Origin: UBA1563 sp041667115
Lineage (GTDB): Bacteria; Bacteroidota; Ignavibacteria; Ignavibacteriales; Ignavibacteriaceae
Reading direction: 5' to 3'
Assembly (NCBI GenBank): GCA_041667115.1
Contig: JBAYFO010000067.1
Span: 1-19,408, forward strand
DNA: 19,408 nucleotides
In this document: piece after piece, positions 1 through 8,100 of the stretch
How the letters are laid out: each line of letters starts with the position of its first letter
How positions within the stretch are numbered: the first letter of the stretch is position 1
Translations under genes and position numbers: made by a program
Notes under the pieces: model-generated
What the model was told of the DNA's origin: nothing
The model's database searches: none
What the model saw: the letters and a program-made list of their open reading frames with translations, nothing else

Positions 1-1
1 G

Positions 2-1039
2 GTCTTTATCCTTTTAGTAATGATCGGGTTGTACTTAAGCGCTACCGAAACATTAGCAAACGGGACAAAAGTTTTCACCTTTAACATGATCGCGTTAATG
101 GATCCTCAGAATTACACACAAACCGGAATTCTCTCTCCGTTAAATCCGAATAACTTACGATTTGTAGCATACATCGCGTTGTTCATCGGATTTGCTATCA
201 AGATTCCGATGTTCCCTTTCCACACCTGGCTTCCCGATGCGCACGTTGAAGCACCGACTGCCATAAGTGTTATTCTTGCCGGTGTTCTTTTAAAGATGGG
301 TACCTATGGAATTTTAAGAGTTAATTATCCAATCTTTCCTGAAATTACACACCAATTAGTTTGGTGGATCGCTCTATTTGGAGCTATCAACATTGTTTAC
401 GGCGCTCTCTGCGCCATGGCACAAACAGATTTTAAGAAACTCATCGCTTACTCCTCAATTTCGCACATGGGATTTGTAATCCTTGGAATGGCTTCATTAA
501 ATACTGCCGGTATTTCCGGTGCGGTATTCCAGATGTTCAATCACGGAACTATTACTGCAATGCTCTTCCTTATTGTGGGAGTAATTTATGATAGAGCTCA
601 TACACGCGGAATTAATGACTTTGGCGGGTTGGCTGTTCAAATGCCGATTTATACCGGCTTCGTAAGTTTTGCTTTCTTTGCAGCTATCGGACTGCCCGGC
701 TTGAGTGGATTTGTTTCTGAAGTCTTCGTCTTTCTCGGCGCTTTTAGTAATGTACAAATCCGGGTTTTAACGGTTATCTCCACCTCAGGAATTTTGTTAG
801 GTGCTGGCTATATGCTTTGGACTTTACAGCGCATTTATCTTGGAAAGTTAAATGAAAAATGGAACAAGCTCCCTGATCTTGATTTTAGAGAATATGCAAT
901 GTTGGTTCCTCTTGCTGTAATTATTCTCATTCTCGGAATTTATCCTTCGTTTATGTTGGACTTGATGAATTCCTCGGTAAACAGTATGGTTACGTTTATG
1001 GCAAAGTCGCAGACAATTTTTTCATCGATACAATTTTAA
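2..1039 (+). CDS. nuoM: NADH-quinone oxidoreductase subunit M (5' end outside window)
   Basis: This is the membrane proton-pumping subunit M of respiratory complex I, which carries electrons from NADH to quinone while helping move protons across the inner membrane. The reading frame is open from base 2 with no start inside the window, so about 345 C-terminal residues are present; the family is usually near 500. Visible hallmarks are the amphipathic transmembrane lysine region with IKIPMFPFHTWLPDAH followed by VEAPTAISVILAG, the LLKMGTYG lysine segment, and KKLIAYSSISHMGFV, all typical of the antiporter-like (Mrp/NuoL-M-N) fold. Many hydrophobic helices follow. It ends 24 nt before nuoN on the same strand, the usual nuoM-nuoN order. 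The internal ATG at base 20 is not a real start. Confidence 0.96.
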   Translation, partial: VFILLVMIGLYLSATETLANGTKVFTFNMIALMDPQNYTQTGILSPLNPNNLRFVAYIALFIGFAIKIPMFPFHTWLPDAHVEAPTAISVILAGVLLKMGTYGILRVNYPIFPEITHQLVWWIALFGAINIVYGALCAMAQTDFKKLIAYSSISHMGFVILGMASLNTAGISGAVFQMFNHGTITAMLFLIVGVIYDRAHTRGINDFGGLAVQMPIYTGFVSFAFFAAIGLPGLSGFVSEVFVFLGAFSNVQIRVLTVISTSGILLGAGYMLWTLQRIYLGKLNEKWNKLPDLDFREYAMLVPLAVIILILGIYPSFMLDLMNSSVNSMVTFMAKSQTIFSSIQF

Positions 1040-1063
1040 TTGAATAGCTTAGAGTTTTAATTT

Positions 1064-2566
1064 ATGCAGTTAACATATTTTTTCAATAGTATACCGTTGC
1101 TTTACCCGGAAATTGTCATTTCCCTTCTCATTGCTGTAATTGTCTTAGCCGATTTAATTACAAGCAAAGTTGAGAAAATTCTTCCCTACATCTCGTTGGT
1201 TGGTTTAGCCGTAGCTTTTTATTTCGTGTTGGATAATTACAATGCTAACGCGATGGCGTTCCTTAATGATACCGGGAAAGGAATGGTTGCGGTTGATTCT
1301 TTCGGCTCATTCTTCAAAATGATAATTCTCATAAGCTCATTTTTGGTGATTCTCTTTTCGATCATCTCAAAAGAATTACATAGTTCGATGGACCGGATCG
1401 GTGAATATTACACACTGATCTTCGGGATGATCCTCGGTATGTTTTTTATGGTTTCGGCAACCAATTTAATTTTGCTCTATCTTTCGATCGAATTGGTCTC
1501 CCTTTCCTCTTATGTGTTAGCCGGATTTATTAAAACTTCTACAAGAAGCGCTGAAGCGTCTTTAAAATATTTAATCTTTGGCGCTACTTCAACGGGAATA
1601 ATGCTCTTTGGTATTTCAATTGTTTACGGGTTAACCGGAAGTACGAATCTTTACGAAATTAATTATTTATTTCAAGTTACTGCCGGAAGTAAATTTTTAC
1701 TTAATCTTTCAGTGATCTTAATGTTCGCGGGAATTGGATATAAAATTTCCTCTGTTCCCTTTCACTTCTGGACTCCCGATGTTTATGAAGGCGCACCAAC
1801 AACAATTACGGCTTATTTATCTGTTGCAAGTAAAGCCGCCGGTTTTGCATTGCTTATCCGCTTAATAAAAACCGGATTCTTCCTTCAAACTTCAACGCTT
1901 GGCGCCTGGGTAATTCTTCCTTCGTTCTATTGGCAGGATTTCCTCGTTCTTATTGCAATCTTAACAATGACGTTGGGTAATTTTGCGGCTCTCTGGCAGA
2001 GTAATGTTAAACGTATGCTTGCTTACTCAAGTATTGCACATGCCGGTTATCTTTTAGCGGCTCTAGCGGTTTTATCGGATCAAGGGTTAATAGCTATTCT
2101 TATTTACTTTGCAGTTTACATGATAATGAATCTCGGAGCCTTTTTGGTTGTTATCATTATCCGCAATAAAATTAATAGTGAAGAATTATCCGATTACGAT
2201 GGACTTGGTTACTCAATGCCTCTTATGGGAGTTAGCTTAGGTGTTTTTCTTATTTCACTTACAGGTTTACCGCCTACAGCAGGATTCATCGGAAAGCTTT
2301 ATCTCTTTTTAGCTTTGCTCGATGCTAAAATGATAGTCCTTTCGGTTATCATGGTTTTGAACAGTGTTGTTTCACTTTACTATTACGTCCGCGTTTTGAA
2401 ACACATGTTCCTGAATAAACCAAAGGGCGAAGTTGCACTTGTAAAATTCCCTTTGGCTGAGAACATTTACGCTTCGGTTCTTGCAGCCGCAATAATCTTC
2501 TTTGGTATTTATTTTACGCCTCTTATTGATTGGGCGAAAAACTCTCTCACACTTTTCGGGTTTTAA
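1064..2566 (+). CDS. nuoN: NADH-quinone oxidoreductase subunit N
   Basis: Complete 500-residue subunit N of complex I, an antiporter-like inner-membrane proton channel. The sequence shows about 14 hydrophobic segments. The conserved lysine of the broken helix is at about K227 (GYKISSVPFHFWTPDVYEGA), a second conserved lysine at about K257 (SVASKAAGFA), and the late motif is VKRMLAYSSIAHAGYL. Length fits the family. It starts 24 nt after nuoM with no strong Shine-Dalgarno sequence, so it is probably expressed from the upstream nuo operon. It is the last gene of that operon here: the next genes are on the other strand, and a hairpin follows its stop. Identity is secure; nothing looks broken. 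Confidence 0.97.
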   Translation: MQLTYFFNSIPLLYPEIVISLLIAVIVLADLITSKVEKILPYISLVGLAVAFYFVLDNYNANAMAFLNDTGKGMVAVDSFGSFFKMIILISSFLVILFSIISKELHSSMDRIGEYYTLIFGMILGMFFMVSATNLILLYLSIELVSLSSYVLAGFIKTSTRSAEASLKYLIFGATSTGIMLFGISIVYGLTGSTNLYEINYLFQVTAGSKFLLNLSVILMFAGIGYKISSVPFHFWTPDVYEGAPTTITAYLSVASKAAGFALLIRLIKTGFFLQTSTLGAWVILPSFYWQDFLVLIAILTMTLGNFAALWQSNVKRMLAYSSIAHAGYLLAALAVLSDQGLIAILIYFAVYMIMNLGAFLVVIIIRNKINSEELSDYDGLGYSMPLMGVSLGVFLISLTGLPPTAGFIGKLYLFLALLDAKMIVLSVIMVLNSVVSLYYYVRVLKHMFLNKPKGEVALVKFPLAENIYASVLAAAIIFFGIYFTPLIDWAKNSLTLFGF

Positions 2567-2578
2567 GTAATTTACTTT

Positions 2579-2605
2579 GTACCACAGATTAGTAGTCTGT
2601 GGTAC
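2579..2605. terminator. Perfect 10-bp hairpin after nuoN (candidate bidirectional terminator or REP-like element)
   Basis: Arms GTACCACAGA (2579-2588) and TCTGTGGTAC (2596-2605) are exact reverse complements around a 7-base loop, starting 13 bases after the nuoN stop. It lies between convergent nuoN and the PIN toxin gene, where a shared terminator would be expected. There is no run of T on either side, so intrinsic termination is uncertain. A dispersed palindromic repeat is the alternative. Confidence 0.5.
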
Positions 2606-2680
2606 TTTGCTATTCATTTGCCTCTTGGAAAGCCTGCATTATTTCTTTATTCCCCCGTAACATCTTATTAAGGTGATTTA

Positions 2681-3106
2681 TTAATCTACTTTAGTCATAA
2701 AACTTTTAAGGAATTCTTCCGCAGTTAAAACATCTATTTTACTTCGTTTATAATCAGTTTTATTTCTTGTGATTATGAGTGCAATACCGTTATTAACCGC
2801 TGTGAAATATTGAATAGCATCTTCAAAGTCATTGAATTCCGAATTAAGTGATTGGTCTATTACTCTTTCATCTATCGGTAAAATATTTACGAGTGTCTTG
2901 AGTTTTCTTAAACTTTTTAATGCCGATACATTTGAAGTCTGTTTCCTTAGAAGATAGTGGAGATTTGCAAATATAAGCGGTGATGTATAAGCAATAACTT
3001 TTTCTTTATCTATTAAGGTAAATAATTTTGCCGCGTGAATATAGTGCGGCTCTCTTTGGGCTAGTAAATCTAAGATGATGTCCGAATCAACAAAAAGTTT
3101 AATCAC
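2681..3106 (-). CDS. PIN-domain toxin (VapC-like putative ribonuclease)
   Basis: A 141-residue single PIN domain, the fold of VapC-type endoribonuclease toxins that use acidic residues to hold Mg2+/Mn2+. The N-terminal acidic motif is FVDSDIILDLL (D7, D9). A central acidic cluster reads FNDFEDAIQY (D93, E95, D96), and the C-terminal strand is ITRNKTDY (N115, D118), followed by a typical VLTAEEFL end. At the usual helix-2 acidic position it reads ANLHYLL, with N rather than E, a pattern I associate with the subfamily whose members begin DSDVILDLL. The start codon is GTG (3104-3106) and overlaps the antitoxin stop as GTGA, so the two are translationally coupled. The RNA target is unknown. It converges on nuoN. 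Confidence 0.85.
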   Translation of the reverse strand: MIKLFVDSDIILDLLAQREPHYIHAAKLFTLIDKEKVIAYTSPLIFANLHYLLRKQTSNVSALKSLRKLKTLVNILPIDERVIDQSLNSEFNDFEDAIQYFTAVNNGIALIITRNKTDYKRSKIDVLTAEEFLKSFMTKVD

Positions 3107-3354
3107 CTGGAGTATTTCTCCTCTATATGCTTTCTATAAATTTCTCTGACATTAATATTTTCAGATAACTTAACTATCCCGGCTAACTCAAGAACATTTG
3201 GTGATATTTCAATTTCCGAAATACTCTCTTTATCTGCTATTAGATTGAAATACTTTTCAACCATCACCGAAAGACTCTGTTTATTTTTCCGGGCATATTT
3301 TTTCGCCCGGTCTATGGCTCTTTTATTAAGTTTTAATGTTAGTTTAGTGTTCAT
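3103..3354 (-). CDS. Antitoxin of the PIN toxin (small basic, ribbon-helix-helix-like)
   Basis: An 83-residue protein directly upstream of, and overlapping by 4 bases, the PIN toxin; position, size and coupling argue that it is the cognate antitoxin. The N-terminus (TKLTLKLNKRAIDRAKKYAR) has a short strand followed by a basic helix and then KNKQSLSVMVEKYF, a layout resembling ribbon-helix-helix / DUF6364-type antitoxins that bind DNA as dimers. The C-terminal half is acidic then basic (SPNVLELAGIVKL, NVREIYRKHIEEKY) and would be the toxin-binding arm. The ATG start is preceded by AGGA about 8 bases upstream. The promoter region carries repeated TACGTA sites that may be its operator. Family assignment is by resemblance only. 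Confidence 0.75.
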   Translation of the reverse strand: MNTKLTLKLNKRAIDRAKKYARKNKQSLSVMVEKYFNLIADKESISEIEISPNVLELAGIVKLSENINVREIYRKHIEEKYSR

Positions 3355-3372
3355 ATCATTCCTGCCAAATAA

Positions 3373-3406
3373 TACGTAAATATTTTTATGATAAAATACG
3401 TATCAT
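3373..3406 (-). promoter_or_regulatory. Candidate operator of the toxin-antitoxin module
   Basis: Two self-complementary TACGTA hexamers (3373-3378 and 3397-3402) lie 24 bp apart just upstream of the antitoxin start. The second is embedded in an inverted pair ATGATA (3388-3393) and TATCAT (3401-3406). Spaced palindromes this close to the start are what an autoregulating antitoxin dimer would bind. No protein-DNA evidence is possible from sequence. The AT-rich context makes chance a real alternative. Confidence 0.4.
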
Positions 3407-3595
3407 TGACTTAAAATTCAAGTTCGTCTTTTAGTAATAGAACAACATTGTTCCAGTGGGACAGGACACATCCTCCATCCCCCCTCAACCATCTAATAGT
3501 CCAATAATTGCTTTAACAATTTTTCTGGCAAGAGGTAGCTATAGACAACTGAGGGAAAAGTGTAACTTGCAATAGTGTTTATTTTTGTGCGTTTA

Positions 3596-5194
3596 CTATT
3601 TTAATGCTTCTAATGTTCCATTTGCTTTTCTGATTGCTTCACAAGCCGCTAATAAAGCTAAGACTCTTTTGTTGGGTGGTAATGAAATACTTTTATAGGA
3701 TGCCTTTAGAAATTCCAAACCTAACCCCAATTGAAATTCCCATTCAGAAAAATTTTCCTCGTAAAGTCGACTTACATTTTGTGTAATCCAATTAATGGCT
3801 ATAATAAAGCCGTTATTGGATTGATTCGTTGTATCTAAATTAATTTTCTTCCTATCTATTATTTTCTTGGAAATTGAAAAATCATTTTCAATACTTTCAA
3901 TATCGAAATATAAAATAGTATTATATCCAAAACCTTTAATAAATAAATCAACTAAAAGTCGGTTAATGTCATATGACCAATGCTTGTAGCTAATACTTCC
4001 CGGATCTATAACTATAGGAAAACCAAGTGAGTCAACTAAAATGTTGTCTGAATGCAAATCGCCATGGGATAAGATTTGTACAGAATTCGGGTTGACTATT
4101 TTTACCTTCGAAATACTTTTGTAAGAATGATGTTCAGTAATACTATCAATAATATCTTGGTCAAAATAAGCAGGGTATTTTTGCAAAATTGGCTCAAGAA
4201 TATTTATTGAATTCATTATGTATGAAGCTCTCACACTATCAATATCCTCCAAAACATTTTCATTTATTGGGATTGTGCATTTTTGTTTTTGAGAATACAA
4301 CTTTAAAAGCCTTTCATTTGAAAACAAATTGTTTAAAACACCTTCAATTTTTTGCTTATCTTGATAATCTGAAATGAACATAAACAAAGTAGAAGAATAG
4401 GAAACGAATTCATAGATTATAGGATACCAGCCCTCGGCGGAATATTGTGTAGGTTCATTTCTTTCATAGTCCGTTTTAATTGTTGAAGGTAATAAAGTCG
4501 AATAAAGATTTAGATTTTCATACTCTTTTAGGATAGCAGATTTATCATGAGATATTTTTAACAATTTAGAAATTGAACCAAATATCATTTCTAAAACAAA
4601 TGCACCTGAATAACCTGGTGCTATAGCTTTTATGTTTACATCATCTTTTTTGATAAACGGTTTGTAACTTAAATAGTTAGAGATAATACTTTGTAAATTG
4701 TGAAGCCCTAATATCTCGATAGCTGACTTTGTATTAAAATCATTGAATGGTACCAATATAATATCCGACAATCCAAGGTTTAATAATGATTTTAATTTTT
4801 CTTTTACTCTTTGATGATATGTTGGCTCACTCCGTTGTCCTTTGTTTATAAATTCAATATTTAATTTATATTCTCTCCTAAATTCTTCAATTTTTTCAAG
4901 AACTCGAGGAAATCGAGAGAAAATTAACAATGGAATTGAGTTTTTATAAAGTGTAATAATTTCATTAAGTAGTTCAAACCCAATATCAGTTTTGGTTGGT
5001 TCATTTTCTATATCTAAAATAATTAAATCAAATTTCTCTGCTTTGATTTTTGTAATAAAATCTAAGTGAGAAACACAAAATTCACTTTTGTCAATCTCAC
5101 ACTCAAACTCAATGAGAATACTTTTTATTGTCCCTGCCATGAAGCCTTCCAATAGTCTATCATCATCCCAATGGATAATTTTAAATTTTTTCAT
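3596..5194 (-). CDS. Receiver domain fused to APH-type phosphotransferase/kinase domain
   Basis: A 532-residue two-domain protein. Residues 1-130 look like a response-regulator receiver: an acidic pocket HWDDD (D10-D12), phosphoacceptor candidate D61 in DLIILDIE, the Ser/Thr switch S93 in LIFSRF, and the conserved lysine K118 in FINKG. From about residue 185 a kinase-like fold of the aminoglycoside phosphotransferase (APH) family is visible: a glycine loop APGYSGAFV (G194, G197), lysine K213 in KLLKIS, a helix-C glutamate near E224-E226, catalytic loop HGDLHSDN (377-384, base D379, metal N384) and metal aspartate D397 in VIDPG. All key kinase residues appear intact. The start overlaps the stop of the upstream large gene as ATGA, with GGAGAG seven bases ahead of the ATG, so the two are coupled. 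The substrate could be a small molecule or the partner protein. The receiver suggests control by phosphorylation from the partner; this is inference. Confidence 0.72.
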   Translation of the reverse strand: MKKFKIIHWDDDRLLEGFMAGTIKSILIEFECEIDKSEFCVSHLDFITKIKAEKFDLIILDIENEPTKTDIGFELLNEIITLYKNSIPLLIFSRFPRVLEKIEEFRREYKLNIEFINKGQRSEPTYHQRVKEKLKSLLNLGLSDIILVPFNDFNTKSAIEILGLHNLQSIISNYLSYKPFIKKDDVNIKAIAPGYSGAFVLEMIFGSISKLLKISHDKSAILKEYENLNLYSTLLPSTIKTDYERNEPTQYSAEGWYPIIYEFVSYSSTLFMFISDYQDKQKIEGVLNNLFSNERLLKLYSQKQKCTIPINENVLEDIDSVRASYIMNSINILEPILQKYPAYFDQDIIDSITEHHSYKSISKVKIVNPNSVQILSHGDLHSDNILVDSLGFPIVIDPGSISYKHWSYDINRLLVDLFIKGFGYNTILYFDIESIENDFSISKKIIDRKKINLDTTNQSNNGFIIAINWITQNVSRLYEENFSEWEFQLGLGLEFLKASYKSISLPPNKRVLALLAACEAIRKANGTLEALK

Positions 5195-8100
5195 TGTTCA
5201 TCTCTCCATATTAATAATTTAATTTCGATTTCAAACTGCTTTTGGGATATGTTGTATTCATAATTTAAATACCCTCCATAAAATGCAAATTCAGTAACAA
5301 ATTTATTTAAACCACCGCTGTTCCTTTCTTTTGGTTTGGTACCTTTACTAATTATCCTTAAAGCTAAGCTTTCAGTTCCTACTAAATTAAAATTAATACC
5401 AACTTTTATCGGTTGTCCTTTTACATGATGAGTAAACAAATTGTATAAAAATACTTGATCTAGAAAGTGCTTAAGCTGATTAGTAGGAAAGAATACATTT
5501 TTTTCACTAATTGTGTTTTTTTCAAAGTCAATTTTTATTCCCAAAGAATCTGCTCTTCTTTTAGATTCTTCAATTGCCTTATCAATTGCTTCAATTAGTT
5601 TGCAAGGTGTTTGTTCAGCAATCTTTACAAGAGGACAAGAAAGAAATGGTGAGTTCTGATTAATGTAAATAAAACTATGATAGTAAAATGTCCAAGTATT
5701 AACAAAATTATGGAAAAATCTTTTATTAGAAAGAATCGCAGGATTAAAAATAATTTCATTTATCTGTAATGTCAGGTCATCATGCACACCAAAAAGTTTT
5801 TTCTCTGAAAGCATTTGCTTAATAAATGTCGCAAACAATGTATCGCTTGAAGAAAATAATTTTGAATTGATAATGTTATCAAGTTTACCCAAGTGATTTA
5901 TGACTACATTATTAAGGTAACCCGCAACATCTGACCATCTTTTGGGAACAATATTGAGCCAATTAATAAACCCTGGGTTTTCAATTATGCTCTTAATGTT
6001 TTCAGTAGGTTCTTTATTTGCATGAAATTTCTTTAACATTTCTTGATAATCGATAGGTTTAACTTCTACAAAGTCATCACTTACATTGTTGTGCTTATAT
6101 GCTAATCCATAATTATCTTTGATTTGCTTTTTATAGCTAGCGAAAACAGACATTATAGAATCTGAAGGTATAGCAATTTCAAACTTTCTTTTTTCGGCAA
6201 AAAACCTCAGAAAAATAATTACATTTTTGAGCTTACTACTCAAATTATCTTCTGCCAGTAATAAGTCAAGATTTTTTAGGACAACATCAAAGTATTCGCT
6301 TGAAGTATGGTATTGTCTTTTTAAATATGAATAAGTATGATAAAAAAGATTTTGAGTAATTGAATGAGAATATGAAGTCCCACGTTTAGAGCTGATAAAA
6401 ATTAAGTGTATTGATTGAATGAATTCATTTTTATCTGATGAACGAAGAACGCTAATTGCGGCAAATTTATATCTAATAATACTGGGTTCATCAAAAAAGA
6501 ATTCTTTTGCCATTTCTAATTGCCATGTTGCAATAGTTTTTGCAATTTGTGATAATATATTTCTTACACTAAGAAATACTAAAGGAGGTTTTTGCATCCA
6601 CATTATTTCTGTTGATAAAAAATATAGGACTGAATAAACTTCTGATTTAGGATTTTTTTTCTCTACATCAATATTCTCCAATATTTTACTAAGATAAATC
6701 TCAATCTCCTTTCTTTTGTATGTAGATAATAAAGCCTCCTGTAATAAAACTCGAAACTTGAACATAGAAAGTATTGTTTCAGAATCTAAGAAAATATTAT
6801 CGTTAGCATAGAAGTCTTGAGGTGGCAAATCTGCCTTATCTTTATCTTTTATTTTTAACCTCTCCCTGCGCTTCAAGTAGAAATCAGTCATATGTTCACC
6901 TTTAATTTCAAATTCTCTTAGAGCATGAATGTGTTCACAAATTGGACAATTTGCAGATTCATAATTCCTAAGTGGAAACCGGTAGAAGAAATTAACTGAA
7001 ACAACAGAATCTATTTCACATGTTTCAGGTATGGAAAACAAACCAGTTGTTTCTTTTTTCATGCGTCCCTTTATCATCTTAATATTTGTTAAAAATTCTT
7101 CTTCTTTAGGTTGGAGTTGAGAAAAGAGAATACATACAAGAATATTTTCCTTACCTTCATTAGCTGCAAGATTTATCATCTGTTGAGTTGTGTTGCCAGT
7201 GAGGCTTCCCCAATCCACAATTACCACATTAGGGCTTGGATTTTTAAGATATTCTGGAGGCTTTATTAAATTCCATTCACCAAAATATGATGCCCTCTTG
7301 ATTTCAGAAATGCTATTACATGTATGATGATTCTTTTCATTGGTAAAATGCTTGGAAATATTATTTGTGATTTTGTTTACTGGATTCGAAAGTTTGAAAT
7401 CAGGCGTTGGTCGCCAAACGTCAAATGTGTTTTTATTAATATCAGTTAACCATTCTTTAATTTTTTTATAAAATTTTTTATAAATCAGTTTTTCAGATTT
7501 TTCTTCATCATTCAATAACCGTGTTGGACTTAAATAAAATGTAAAATGTCGACTATTTGTTTTCCCTAAATGACTAAAGTGTAGAGCTTTTTGCTCAGCG
7601 ATGAGTTCGTAGATATTCTCAACTTCTTTTGAATCGATACGATTTGAATTCGTTTCAATTATTTCGTCATTGTATCCAAATGGACTTTTATAAATTGGTT
7701 TAAGTTTTAATTGAGAAATTTCTTTCTGAGAAACTTCATAGTTAACCTTATTGACTAATGAAATTGTAGACATTACTTTGCCCCATACAGAAATAGGTTC
7801 GTCATTACTTTGGTTAATGATTCCTAAAACGGCAATTGGATTAGCTAAATCTCTTAGCACCGCCTTCAATGACCTTTGTGCTGTCTCCTTAGTGGAAATT
7901 ATGGTTGTAAGTATTATTACATCATCTTTTTCTTCAAAAATAGGATTTCGTCTCGGTAGCCTTCCGTCGACCTCATCATTAAAATTTATGATATTTTTAG
8001 TTGGGATGCCAAGCCAACCTGCAAACTCAACTGCTAATTGAAAGGAGTCTTGGTTATCAATCAGGATTTTATAGGCATTTAAATTATCAGGTAGTGTTTT

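Noticed and set aside
3440..3453. Palindrome GAACAACATTGTTC
   Set aside because: Six-bp arms with a two-base centre could be an operator, but it stands alone, about 90 bp from the antitoxin start, with no second copy seen. Not enough to list as a feature.
7751..8041. 96-residue plus-strand frame inside the large gene
   Set aside because: Antisense shadow of the 1663-residue frame, which has continuous domain motifs on the other strand.
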